A DNA stretch of 64,000 nucleotides, taken from positions 32,812 through 96,811 of the forward strand of contig CAZFYB010000003.1 in the NCBI GenBank assembly GCA_964523145.1. Reading direction: 5' to 3'. A program made the position numbers and the translations under genes. Under the pieces are notes generated by a model that had not been told where the DNA came from, did not search any database, and was given only the letters and a program-made list of their open reading frames with translations. Numbering within the stretch: position 1 is the first letter of the stretch; every line of letters starts with the position of its first letter. Source of the DNA: Microsaccharimonas sp964523145. Lineage in GTDB: Bacteria; Patescibacteriota; Saccharimonadia; Saccharimonadales; Saccharimonadaceae. Below, piece after piece: positions 44,603 through 51,785 of this stretch.

Positions 44603-44631
44603 ATTATAACCGGCATATGCGGTATAATCAA
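44603..44631 (-). promoter_or_regulatory. hsp20 promoter, overlapping the comF promoter
   Basis: On the minus strand TTGATT (44626-44631), 17 bases, TATAAT (44603-44608). The -35 overlaps the comF -10 (TATAAT, 44623-44628, plus strand), so RNA polymerase cannot occupy both promoters at once. Confidence 0.7.
44623..44628 (+). promoter_or_regulatory. comF -10 box TATAAT, leaderless
   Basis: Consensus hexamer ending 7 bases before the comF ATG (44636), which places the transcription start on or next to the A of the ATG. There is no Shine-Dalgarno site. Confidence 0.65.
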
Positions 44632-44635
44632 CTAA

Positions 44636-45325
44636 ATGGGTGGTGTAAACGTAAAAAATACAATGATTGAGGGCCTCTTGCAAATGGTAGCCCCACACCC
44701 CTGTTTTGGATGCGGTAAAATAGGCACCCCAATATGTGCGAATTGTAAATATAACATCACGAGCGAACCATTCGTAGGATGTGTACTTTGTGGAAAACCT
44801 AACAGAGGTGGTATTTGTCGCCTTCATACTACAGCTATCACACAAGCATGGGTTGTTGGCCAGCGACAGGATACTTTAAGGTCAATTATTGACGCTTATA
44901 AGTTCCATTACATGAAATCGGCGGCCAAGCAGTTAGCTGAAATATTGCATGAAAGCTTACCTTTGTTTCCTGCTGATACGGTTATAGTCCCCATTCCTAC
45001 GGTTGCGGCGCATATTCGTGAGCGCGGGTTTGATCATATTGATGTATTGGCGCGGCATTTCGCTTATTTGCGTGGATATCAAATTGAGAGAGTTTTACGG
45101 CGACACTCGTTTGCTACCCAGCATAGGCTTGATAGAAAGCAACGACAAAATGAAGCAAAGAATGCTTTTACTGTTTTGGAAAGTGTAAAGAGCGATGTCC
45201 CCTACTTAGTAGTGGATGATATTATTACGACCGGCTCGACTGTTTCGGCGGCTGCTACTGCACTGGTGGAAAGTGGAGCCAAGGGTATACTTGTTGCGGC
45301 GCTGGCGTATCAACCTCTCGACTGA
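44636..45325 (+). CDS. comF: ComF-family phosphoribosyltransferase-like protein
   Basis: 229 residues. The N-terminal part has cysteine pairs C23/C26, C34/C37 and C49/C52 plus C61, which bind zinc. The phosphoribosyltransferase domain carries the PRPP loop VVDDIITTGST at 192-202. ComF/GntX proteins take part in DNA uptake during natural transformation in several bacteria. Four type IV prepilin-like genes follow within 6 kb, which supports a DNA-uptake role, though no ComEC, ComEA or PilT lies in the window. Confidence 0.88.
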   Translation: MGGVNVKNTMIEGLLQMVAPHPCFGCGKIGTPICANCKYNITSEPFVGCVLCGKPNRGGICRLHTTAITQAWVVGQRQDTLRSIIDAYKFHYMKSAAKQLAEILHESLPLFPADTVIVPIPTVAAHIRERGFDHIDVLARHFAYLRGYQIERVLRRHSFATQHRLDRKQRQNEAKNAFTVLESVKSDVPYLVVDDIITTGSTVSAAATALVESGAKGILVAALAYQPLD

Positions 45326-45364
45326 ACGCTGTGTATCTGTTAAAATATGCCAAGTACTCTGATT

Positions 45365-45452
45365 GGAGAGGTGACCGAGTGGTTTAAGGTAACGGTCTTG
45401 AAAACCGTCGTGGGGCAACTCACCGAGAGTTCGAATCTCTCCCTCTCCGCCA
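45365..45452 (+). tRNA. tRNA-Ser (anticodon UGA)
   Basis: An 88-base type II tRNA with a long variable arm, anticodon TGA in the loop, a GTTCGAATC T-arm, acceptor stem GGAGAGG/CCTCTCC, discriminator G and encoded CCA. A TAAAAT box (45341-45346) lies about 18 bases upstream. Confidence 0.95.
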
Positions 45453-45465
45453 AGTAGTAATTATT

Positions 45466-45495
45466 GCCCCGAAGCGTTATGCTTTGGGGTTTTAT
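45466..45495 (+). terminator. Terminator after tRNA-Ser(UGA)
   Basis: CCCCGAAGC/GCTTTGGGG stem with a 5-base loop followed by TTTT. Confidence 0.8.
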
Positions 45496-45509
45496 GTTGT
45501 GCTTATACT

Positions 45510-45538
45510 TTGACGCACTATCTTCATTCCCCTATACT
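45510..45538 (+). promoter_or_regulatory. Promoter of the first prepilin gene
   Basis: TTGACG (45510-45515), 17 bases, TATACT (45533-45538); the ATG follows after 11 bases, leaving at most a few leader bases. Confidence 0.75.
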
Positions 45539-45549
45539 TATGGGTAATT

Positions 45550-46101
45550 ATGACGCGATGGGCATCACGCAATAAATTTAACTCAAGTGCTAGAGGTTTT
45601 ACGATTGTCGAACTACTTATTGTAGTCGTTGTTATCGCAATCCTCGCAGCGATCACTATTATCGGCTATAACGGTATTCAAAACAGAGCTAATGACTCAT
45701 CAGTTCAGGCAGATTTGCGTCAATTAAGCACTAAGCTGCAGGCATACTATATTGATAACGGTAGCTACCCACAGAGTGAAGCGCAGCTCGGGACGATGAA
45801 CTTAAGAATTTCGAGAGGTGCTTTCGGCAAAAACGCGAGCACGACAACTACAGGGGAGTATAATTTACTCTATTGTCGTCCGCAACCAGCTGATCCTACA
45901 AAATATGCACTACTCGCCTCATCGAAGTCGGGTAATCTTTATCAACTCATGGATGGATCGATGACAATTGTTTCAAGAGAAAGATGGGATTGGGAAAACG
46001 TTTCGAGTGCAGCGGTTTGTACGTCTGTAGGTGTGGTGACTTCAGCTTCACAGGTATGGTTTTATCATTCGAGTAATTGGCAACCATGGGTCGCTAGTTA
46101 A
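45550..46101 (+). CDS. Type IV prepilin-like protein 1
   Basis: 183 residues. The class III signal sequence ends at G16/F17 (RGFTIVELL) with E21 at position +5, followed by the hydrophobic N-terminal helix and a C-terminal globular part with two cysteines (C109 region and near 157). The prepilin peptidase would cut after G16 and methylate F17. Closely similar to the next gene, with which it shares a 38-base identical stretch; the two are a recent tandem duplication. Confidence 0.9.
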   Translation: MTRWASRNKFNSSARGFTIVELLIVVVVIAILAAITIIGYNGIQNRANDSSVQADLRQLSTKLQAYYIDNGSYPQSEAQLGTMNLRISRGAFGKNASTTTTGEYNLLYCRPQPADPTKYALLASSKSGNLYQLMDGSMTIVSRERWDWENVSSAAVCTSVGVVTSASQVWFYHSSNWQPWVAS

Positions 46102-46123
46102 TTTGCCACCCCCCCCTTCTCTC

Positions 46124-46152
46124 TTGACCTGATATCGCTCATGCTTCATAGT
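46124..46152 (+). promoter_or_regulatory. Promoter of prepilin 2, leaderless
   Basis: TTGACC (46124-46129), 17 bases, CATAGT (46147-46152); the ATG lies 8 bases after the -10, without a ribosome-binding site. Confidence 0.6.
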
Positions 46153-46160
46153 TAAAGCCA

Positions 46161-46721
46161 ATGGCGCAAAGGGTATCACGCATGCTTAAAGAATATTATC
46201 AAACCTCAGGGCGAGGCTTTACGATAGTGGAACTGCTTATAGTGGTGGTCGTTATCGCGATTCTCGCTGCTATAACTATCATTGGGTATAGCGGTATTCA
46301 AGGACGTGCTAATGATTCATCTATTCAAGCTGATTTACGTCAAATTAGCACAAAACTGCAGGCATACTATATTGATAACGGTAGCTACCCACAAAACACA
46401 ACCGAGTTAGAGGCAATCAGTCTTAAAGTGTCTAAAAGTGCTTTTGGAAGGCCTGCAGAGGCTTCTCCGGGTAGATTTAATCTACTTTACTGTCGTCCGC
46501 AACCAACTGATCTTACAAAATACGCACTTATTGCATCTTCTAGTTCCGGAAACCTTTATCAACTCGTAGAGGGATCAATCAAGACAATTACGAGAACTTC
46601 ATGGGATACCTTTAATATTCCAAGTGCAACACTGTGTAGTAATGCGGGTATTCCCACGTCAGTTGCACAAATATGGTTCTATGAAGCGAGTACATGGCGA
46701 CCATGGGTAGGAGGAAACTAG
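46161..46721 (+). CDS. Type IV prepilin-like protein 2
   Basis: 186 residues with cleavage site G19/F20, E24 at +5, the same hydrophobic helix and a globular domain that matches the previous protein closely along its length (LQAYYIDNGSYPQ; LLYCRPQP). Together they are probably partner pilins or alternative versions of one subunit. Confidence 0.9.
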   Translation: MAQRVSRMLKEYYQTSGRGFTIVELLIVVVVIAILAAITIIGYSGIQGRANDSSIQADLRQISTKLQAYYIDNGSYPQNTTELEAISLKVSKSAFGRPAEASPGRFNLLYCRPQPTDLTKYALIASSSSGNLYQLVEGSIKTITRTSWDTFNIPSATLCSNAGIPTSVAQIWFYEASTWRPWVGGN

Positions 46722-46724
46722 ACC

Positions 46725-47624
46725 ATGCGATCTCGCCAGGGTTTTACGATTGTGGAACTGCTCATTGTGGTGGTCGTTATCGCAATCCTCGCGGCAATTA
46801 CCATTGTTGCTTATAACGGCATTCAAAACCGAGCGAAAGCTTCGGCGGCGCAATCTGCTGTATCACAGGCTGGAAAAAAAGTATTAAGTTATGCCATTAC
46901 GAACGCTGATACCTACCCCGATACTTTAAGTGCGGCAGGAATTGCTAATAGTGACTCAACGAGCTATCAGTATCAAGTGAATAACACCTCTAATCCTAAG
47001 CAGTTTTGCATTACTGCGACAACTTCAAATATTAGCTATTTTGTATCAAACGCAACCCCTACACCTACTATTGGTGCTTGCGCTGGCCACGGGCTAAATG
47101 GAGCAGTGGCAATTACAAACCTTGAGTCTAACCCAAGTTCTGAAACAACCCCATTTAATAACGCTGGAGGAGGTTCGGCAACTCGAGGACTTTCGAGTTT
47201 GCAGAAGTTCTCGGGTGATAGATCAACGCGCCTCGTATGGGCCTCTGGAGCCGCTGGTGTTCAGAGCTCTATCGTTACTGTTCAGCCATCCACTACCTAT
47301 GCAGTCTCTATTTACGTATATTCTGAATCAGGTGCAATACCAAGCTTTAACGTAGGAGCTTCTGACTACAATACGAACGTTCAAGGTATGCCGGCTATCT
47401 CTACTATTGGTTCATGGCAAAGAAGTGCACGAACCTACACCACAGCCGCTGCTCAGACCACTCTGCGTATATGGACAACTGTTGGTTCTGCCTCTACCTT
47501 TTACGCTGATGCAATCATGATTACTCAAACATCCACGATTTATGCATATGCTGATGGAAATACCCAAGGTTGGTTATGGACGGGTAGTGAGAACAACTCC
47601 CCTTCAACGGGTTCATCGTTTTAG
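46725..47624 (+). CDS. Type IV prepilin-like protein 3 with C-terminal beta domain
   Basis: 299 residues, start MRSRQGFTIVELL with cleavage at G6/F7 and E11. After the pilin part (about 1-115) there is a beta-rich domain of about 160 residues reminiscent of carbohydrate-binding modules (AITNLESNPSSE early, YADGNTQGWLWTG near the end). A fused binding domain at a pilus tip would fit an adhesin. It begins 3 bases after prepilin 2, so it is in the same transcript. Confidence 0.86.
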   Translation: MRSRQGFTIVELLIVVVVIAILAAITIVAYNGIQNRAKASAAQSAVSQAGKKVLSYAITNADTYPDTLSAAGIANSDSTSYQYQVNNTSNPKQFCITATTSNISYFVSNATPTPTIGACAGHGLNGAVAITNLESNPSSETTPFNNAGGGSATRGLSSLQKFSGDRSTRLVWASGAAGVQSSIVTVQPSTTYAVSIYVYSESGAIPSFNVGASDYNTNVQGMPAISTIGSWQRSARTYTTAAAQTTLRIWTTVGSASTFYADAIMITQTSTIYAYADGNTQGWLWTGSENNSPSTGSSF

Positions 47625-47625
47625 A

Positions 47626-48024
47626 TTAAACGTTAGTAAATCCAGCGCCACCGCCAGGTGTAAGAGCGCCAAGGACAAAGTTTACCGCAGCAAAAGCTAA
47701 GAAAGCGATAATAAGGCCTACGATTGCGTAAAGAATAGTATTCTTTGCTGCGGTGACTGACGAAGTGTTACCGCCAGAGGTGGCATAACGAATACCGCCA
47801 ATAATAATCATAATGACTGCTAACGCACCCACAATAAACAAAAGAATATTTGTCACAGTGGTAATAACTCCCCCGTCACCAAATAATTCAGCCGGTTGAC
47901 CAGTGCCGCGTGCAGCTTCGGCGCCTTCTTGGATTGCTCGTGCACCGACAGTTTCGAATGATCCTGAAAAAAGGATGGTAGCTGCAATGACGCCGAGAGT
48001 GAGGAATGTCAGTAATGTTTTCAT
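47626..48024 (-). CDS. VirB2-like pilin subunit (paralogue 6, separate locus)
   Basis: 132 residues: signal peptide to about 29, a short exterior stretch without cysteines, and two helices around SGGNTSSVTAAKNTI, nearly the same loop as paralogues 4 and 5. It lies 3.6 kb from the pilin run, between a prepilin gene and a tRNA, on the opposite strand. A TATAAC box stands 11 bases before its ATG. Confidence 0.82.
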   Translation of the reverse strand: MKTLLTFLTLGVIAATILFSGSFETVGARAIQEGAEAARGTGQPAELFGDGGVITTVTNILLFIVGALAVIMIIIGGIRYATSGGNTSSVTAAKNTILYAIVGLIIAFLAFAAVNFVLGALTPGGGAGFTNV

Positions 48025-48104
48025 ATATTTAAAAAGTTATAAAACTATAGGGCAATGGTAGCAAATTATAGGCCTCAACGCTAGTCCCCCTCTCTGTTTT
48101 ATGC

Positions 48105-48110
48105 TACAAT
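48105..48110 (+). promoter_or_regulatory. Extended -10 box for the tRNA-Ser(GCU) transcript
   Basis: TGC-TACAAT places the transcription start near 48118, exactly where the structured leader begins. Confidence 0.6.
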
Positions 48111-48117
48111 CAATCAC

Positions 48118-48190
48118 GTTGCACGGAGGAGCCCAAAGGGCTGCTGCGTGGAACGCGAGTCATGGGATGGAAACCATCCTTTGGCACAAC
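48118..48190 (+). ncRNA. Structured RNA leader before tRNA-Ser(GCU), unknown
   Basis: A 73-base stretch closed by GTTG/CAAC ends. Inside it CACG/CGTG (48122-48125 with 48147-48150) encloses AGCCC/GGGCT (48130-48134 with 48138-48142), and GGATGG/CCATCC (48165-48170 with 48174-48179) forms a second hairpin. It starts where the promoter predicts and ends 2 bases before the tRNA. It matches no RNA family I know; it lacks the SRP-RNA GNAR loop and AGCAGCC element. Confidence 0.5.
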
Positions 48191-48192
48191 AT

Positions 48193-48285
48193 GGAGGAGT
48201 ACCCAAGTGGCTGAAGGGGATGGTTTGCTAAATCATTAGTCTGGGGAGACCTGGAGCGGGAGTTCGAATCTCCCCTCCTCCGCCA
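48193..48285 (+). tRNA. tRNA-Ser (anticodon GCU)
   Basis: A 93-base type II tRNA with acceptor GGAGGAG/CTCCTCC, anticodon GCT, a long variable arm, a GTTCGAATC T-arm, discriminator G and encoded CCA. Confidence 0.95.
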
Positions 48286-48357
48286 AGTAAGATAACGTCA
48301 CGGTTTGTGGCGTATTTTATTTGGTTTTTACCTTCCCTCCCTTGGTACCGCTCGTGC

Positions 48358-48363
48358 TATACT
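48358..48363 (+). promoter_or_regulatory. Extended -10 box, leaderless promoter
   Basis: TGC-TATACT ending 9 bases before the ATG at 48373, with no Shine-Dalgarno site. Confidence 0.6.
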
Positions 48364-48372
48364 AAATTTGTA

Positions 48373-48939
48373 ATGCCAACAGATGACCAAAACCGATCTT
48401 GGAGCCCAAATGCAGATGAATCACCTGAACTTCAGGACGTATCTGGAACTGAATTAGCTCCAGAGGACACCCCGGATAATCCGCCGATAACCTGGACTGC
48501 CCAAGAATATGTCCATATCGACAAAAGCCCAATGTGGTTTGTGCTGTTTGCTGTAGTGGTGCTTGGGTTAATCGCTGTTGATTTCTTTTTACTACGGTCC
48601 TATACCTTTACCGCTTTGGTAATTGTTATGGCTGTAGCGCTCATTATTTATATTCGCCGGCCACCACGCAGCCTTACGTATGCGCTGAGCCCTGTTCAGG
48701 GCTTGTACGTTGGCGAGCGTTTGTATACGTTTGATGAATTCCGTGCTTTTGGCTTGATTCAAGACGGCGAACACCACTCAATTATGCTTATTCCACGTAA
48801 AAGATTTGCCCCAGGAGTTTCGGTGTACTTCCCTGACGATGCCGGTGAACGAATTGTTGATATTCTTGGTCAGCAATTGCCAATGGAAAACTTAAAACTC
48901 GACCTAGTTGACGTTGTTGTTCGTAAGCTTCGACTGTAG
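48373..48939 (+). CDS. Two-helix membrane protein, unknown
   Basis: 188 residues from ATG at 48373; an earlier in-frame ATG at 48307 lies before the promoter and is rejected. An acidic N-terminus (1-45) is followed by WTAQEYVHIDKSPMW, two adjacent membrane helices at about 54-95, and a cytoplasmic domain rich in beta-type patterns that resembles the PH-like domains of small bacterial membrane proteins. Its function is unknown. Confidence 0.72.
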   Translation: MPTDDQNRSWSPNADESPELQDVSGTELAPEDTPDNPPITWTAQEYVHIDKSPMWFVLFAVVVLGLIAVDFFLLRSYTFTALVIVMAVALIIYIRRPPRSLTYALSPVQGLYVGERLYTFDEFRAFGLIQDGEHHSIMLIPRKRFAPGVSVYFPDDAGERIVDILGQQLPMENLKLDLVDVVVRKLRL

Positions 48940-48959
48940 CCTTTTCTCTGTAGTCATGG

Positions 48960-48965
48960 TACAAT
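48960..48965 (+). promoter_or_regulatory. -10 box TACAAT for the tRNA-Arg transcript
   Basis: Predicts transcription from about 48972, giving a leader of about 85 bases before the tRNA. Confidence 0.5.
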
Positions 48966-48973
48966 TACCCTTG

Positions 48974-49049
48974 TTCGTCTGACTTTTCAGAACGAAAGCA
49001 CCTTCTAGTTACAAAGATAGAACCCGTTGTTCTTAAGACAACGGATTCT
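48974..49049 (+). other. Two consecutive hairpins in the tRNA-Arg leader
   Basis: Hairpin 1: TTCGTCTGA (48974-48982) with TCAGAACGAA (48987-48996), one bulge. Hairpin 2: 49019-49030 with 49038-49049, one mismatch in the 12-base arms. Neither is followed by a clean run of T. Their role is unknown; RNase processing or attenuation are options. Confidence 0.5.
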
Positions 49050-49056
49050 ATCATAT

Positions 49057-49133
49057 GCACCTGTAGCTCAGCTGGATAGAGTGTCGGCTTGCGGAGCCGA
49101 AGGTCGTAGGTTCGAATCCTGCCAGGTGTACCA
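49057..49133 (+). tRNA. tRNA-Arg (anticodon GCG)
   Basis: A 77-base tRNA with acceptor GCACCTG/CAGGTGT, D-arm GCTC, anticodon stem TCGGC/GCCGA enclosing TTGCGGA (anticodon GCG), GGTTCGAATCC T-arm, discriminator A and encoded CCA. Most bacteria read CGU/CGC/CGA with an ACG anticodon changed to ICG by TadA; GCG is uncommon. Confidence 0.9.
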
Positions 49134-49136
49134 ATG

Positions 49137-49171
49137 AAAAAAGACGAGATATACTTCTCGTCTTTTTTCTT
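49137..49171. terminator. Bidirectional terminator between tRNA-Arg and the zincin-like gene
   Basis: AAAAGACGAGA/TCTCGTCTTTT stem with a short loop and T-runs on both strands. Confidence 0.85.
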
Positions 49172-49175
49172 TTAG

Positions 49176-49952
49176 CTAATGAGAATGGGCTGGAGGTAGA
49201 TTGATATTTGGCGAAAGTATGCCAACACCCCTTTGCCTTAAAAGATTTTCAAATTCAATCTGTTCAGCCTTTGTTTTTAATTGTCCTCCAATAGAACGAT
49301 ACTCTTCATAGGCATTCATAACCTTATTTGCTTTAGTAGCTCGTGGTTCGTGTCCATGTTGGAGGCCTGCCTCGATCATTCCTTCAACACTGTATGCTTC
49401 GGCCTCTCTTTGTACCATTGGGTAGCCAATTGATGGTCCATAAGGCTTTCTTAATTTTTGACTAACGTGAACAAGTTCGTGCGCGAGTACAACATTTGGT
49501 TTAAGAAGTTTTTCATTCGAATCGTTAAGGAGCACAAGGGGCGTCCCAGATACATTTACGGTACCTGCCTTTGTTTCGTATTTTCCGAGTTTTGATATAA
49601 CAGCACCTCCTGCAAAATCAGGCATAGTGAATGGCCTATCTTGAAGAGTTGCTTCCATTTGGTCTATTTCCCTAAGGCTAATTCCCTTATTAAACATAGC
49701 TTTTCGCTGTATTTCCGAAAAACCTGCTGAATCTCCGGAAAGATGGACGGTATCACCTTCTTTGATTGAGACAATTGGCACTCCGCTGTCGCTAAAGCTA
49801 ATGTGACCATTTATGAGGGTAGGGGTATAAAGGCTTGCATTGATATCTAGCAAAGAATGTGCGACTTTACCGAGCCTTGCTTGAACGTTAGGGTTACGAA
49901 GCTGGCGCTCCGTTCGCTCCGTAGACTGTTTTATTAAAAAAGATTCTGACAT
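49176..49952 (-). CDS. Zincin-like protein with HELVH site
   Basis: 258 residues with no signal peptide. The HEXXH zinc motif AHELVHVSQ has H158, E159 and H162, and E183 or E185 in the following helix (VQREAEAYS) could be the third ligand. The layout resembles small domains such as DUF4157-type predicted peptidases. The N-terminal 140 residues match nothing known to me, and it ends with a histidine-containing tail. No partner gene is apparent. A secreted effector or regulator role is possible but unsupported. Confidence 0.72.
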   Translation of the reverse strand: MSESFLIKQSTERTERQLRNPNVQARLGKVAHSLLDINASLYTPTLINGHISFSDSGVPIVSIKEGDTVHLSGDSAGFSEIQRKAMFNKGISLREIDQMEATLQDRPFTMPDFAGGAVISKLGKYETKAGTVNVSGTPLVLLNDSNEKLLKPNVVLAHELVHVSQKLRKPYGPSIGYPMVQREAEAYSVEGMIEAGLQHGHEPRATKANKVMNAYEEYRSIGGQLKTKAEQIEFENLLRQRGVGILSPNINLPPAHSH

Positions 49953-50065
49953 ATGTATTTTAGTTGATGGTTTTATTTACATTAGCATAATTAGCCATTT
50001 ATGTCAATTATCATTTGTAAGCTGATACGCTAGTAAATCCCCCCACTACCCGCTAAGATATAAAA

Positions 50066-50704
50066 ATGAGCCTATTAACTATTCTTACCTTCGTCAAAAA
50101 GAACATTGAAACAGATGATATTTACACTTTTTCGTTTACCTCTAAGCGAAAGCTAAACCATAAAGCCGGCCAGCACGGCCTCTTTGTGTTGCCTGGTTTG
50201 TATCGCCCTCACCCCTTTTCACTATCGTCATCCCCAGAAGAAGATCTTATTACTTTTAGCACTCATACGGCAACTGGCAGCGCTTTTAAAAATAAGTTAA
50301 TGAAACTAGAACCGGGCGCAAAAATGCTTTTCGTTGGCCCAATGTTAAACTTCACTTTTAAGAAAAATGAAACAAATTATGTCTTTTTGGCCCAGGGGAT
50401 CGGTATTACCCCTTTTCGCTCAATGCTTGTCCATGCACAGAGCGCAAAGCTGCCTATTACAACTACTCTGATTCACGTTGATAGCAAAGCTCATACTTTT
50501 GAGCCACTTACGCGGCAGTATGCAACCAACGCACTCTACCCTACCAACCCCGAAGAGTTTCAGAATGCAGTAAAAATGCAGCCAACTGATCGACAATTTT
50601 ATATATCAGGTAGTCCTCGTTTTGTTTCGAGCACAAAGCAAGTGCTGAGCGAAATGGGTGTTGCTCGAGGTAATGTTAAAACAGATACGTTCTTGGGCTA
50701 TTAA
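50066..50704 (+). CDS. FAD/NAD(P)-binding reductase of the ferredoxin-reductase family
   Basis: 212 residues: FAD domain with YRPHPFSLSS at 46-55 in the place of the family's RxYS motif, then the NAD(P)-binding domain with GIGITPFRSM at 111-120, and a C-terminal YISGSP motif. No iron-sulphur or cytochrome domain is attached, so the electron acceptor is unknown. The small size and compact form are typical of stand-alone reductases. Transcription starts near a TAAGAT box 6 bases before the ATG. Confidence 0.85.
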   Translation: MSLLTILTFVKKNIETDDIYTFSFTSKRKLNHKAGQHGLFVLPGLYRPHPFSLSSSPEEDLITFSTHTATGSAFKNKLMKLEPGAKMLFVGPMLNFTFKKNETNYVFLAQGIGITPFRSMLVHAQSAKLPITTTLIHVDSKAHTFEPLTRQYATNALYPTNPEEFQNAVKMQPTDRQFYISGSPRFVSSTKQVLSEMGVARGNVKTDTFLGY

Positions 50705-50750
50705 CGACAACCAGTAGCCCGGCTAGTTTAAAAGCATTAAAAGTATGCTG

Positions 50751-50756
50751 TATACT
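50751..50756 (+). promoter_or_regulatory. -10 box of prepilin 4, leaderless
   Basis: TATACT ending 10 bases before the ATG at 50767, with no Shine-Dalgarno site. Confidence 0.55.
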
Positions 50757-50766
50757 TATACCTATC

Positions 50767-51729
50767 ATGTGGGCTAAGCGAAATAAACAAACCGCCTTTA
50801 CCATAGTTGAACTTCTCATTGTTGTAGTGGTTATTGCTATCTTGGCAACTATAACTATCATTTCCTATAACGGTATACAGGAGCGAGCTCGTGAAAGTGC
50901 CGCCAGTTCTGCCCTCTCGCAAGCGAGTAAAAAAATTGCGATTGCTATGAATGACGGCACGCTAACGGGATATCCTGTGAACCAAGCTGCTTTCGATGCA
51001 CTCGGTATTCCTACGAGTAGTGCCTCGTATCAATACAAACCCGTGCCACTTACCAACCCGACTGGTTATTGCATTACCGCAACCGTAGGCACAACAAGTT
51101 ACAATATTACCCAATCTTCGCAGCCGACAAAGGGTGCCTGTGCTGGGCATGGAAGCGGAGGGGTGGCTGCTATTACTAACCTTTCAACCAATCCAAGTTT
51201 TGAATCGGGTGTGCCGAGCGGTTCAATATACAACGCGACAGCTACTATCGTTACTGACCAGGGAGTTACTTCTGAGACGAGCGCATTACGTCTACACTCA
51301 ACTCGCACAAGTAACGGTGAGGCTATGAGGTTTGTCCAAGGCGGGTTCGGTGCACTTGGTGGATTGTCGGCAGGAACTACCTATACTCTTTCAGCGGACA
51401 TGACGGTGCTTGGCGCATTTGCTGTAACGCAAAGTGAACAAAGGCAAATCTGCTTGCGCTGGAACCCTGGTACAAGAATATGCTCACCACAAGCACCTAA
51501 TAGCGCAGGAACAACGCGCCTATCGGTAACGGCGCAAATCCCTGCAGGAGTCGAAGGTATTATGGTGCAGCTTAATCACTACGGTACCTCAACCGACCCC
51601 GATGTTATTATTGATTCAATCATGATTACCGAAGGGTCGAATACCTACAACTATGCCGATGGAAATTCTGCTGGTTGGGAGTGGAACGGTGCTCAAAACA
51701 ATTCGTCCTCCACCGGCAGTCCATTGTAG
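50767..51729 (+). CDS. Type IV prepilin-like protein 4 with C-terminal beta domain
   Basis: 320 residues. The prepilin region is QTAFTIVELL with the hydrophobic helix and E15 at +5, but the residue before the cut is alanine (A10), not the usual glycine. The C-terminal domain (about 130-320) is closely related to that of prepilin 3 (GHGSGGVAAITNLSTNPSFE; YADGNSAGWEWNG). The family's tandem copies show that the beta domain was already fused before duplication. It may be a minor pilin or adhesin; the alanine could slow processing. Confidence 0.85.
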   Translation: MWAKRNKQTAFTIVELLIVVVVIAILATITIISYNGIQERARESAASSALSQASKKIAIAMNDGTLTGYPVNQAAFDALGIPTSSASYQYKPVPLTNPTGYCITATVGTTSYNITQSSQPTKGACAGHGSGGVAAITNLSTNPSFESGVPSGSIYNATATIVTDQGVTSETSALRLHSTRTSNGEAMRFVQGGFGALGGLSAGTTYTLSADMTVLGAFAVTQSEQRQICLRWNPGTRICSPQAPNSAGTTRLSVTAQIPAGVEGIMVQLNHYGTSTDPDVIIDSIMITEGSNTYNYADGNSAGWEWNGAQNNSSSTGSPL

Positions 51730-51736
51730 TGAATAT

Positions 51737-51769
51737 AAAAACCGCCCCAGTAACGAGGCGGTTTTACTT
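51737..51769 (+). terminator. Terminator after prepilin 4
   Basis: AAAAACCGCC/GGCGGTTTT stem with a loop of ten bases; the arms allow termination in both directions. Confidence 0.85.
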
Positions 51770-51785
51770 TATAACTTACTGTATA

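Noticed and set aside
46107..46113. Run of seven C as a phase-variation tract
   Set aside because: It lies between prepilin genes 1 and 2, upstream of the -35 box and outside any reading frame, and is too short to make slippage likely.
48118..48190. Signal recognition particle RNA
   Set aside because: The region is structured and of plausible size but lacks the conserved GNAR tetraloop with AGCAGCC on the 3' side.
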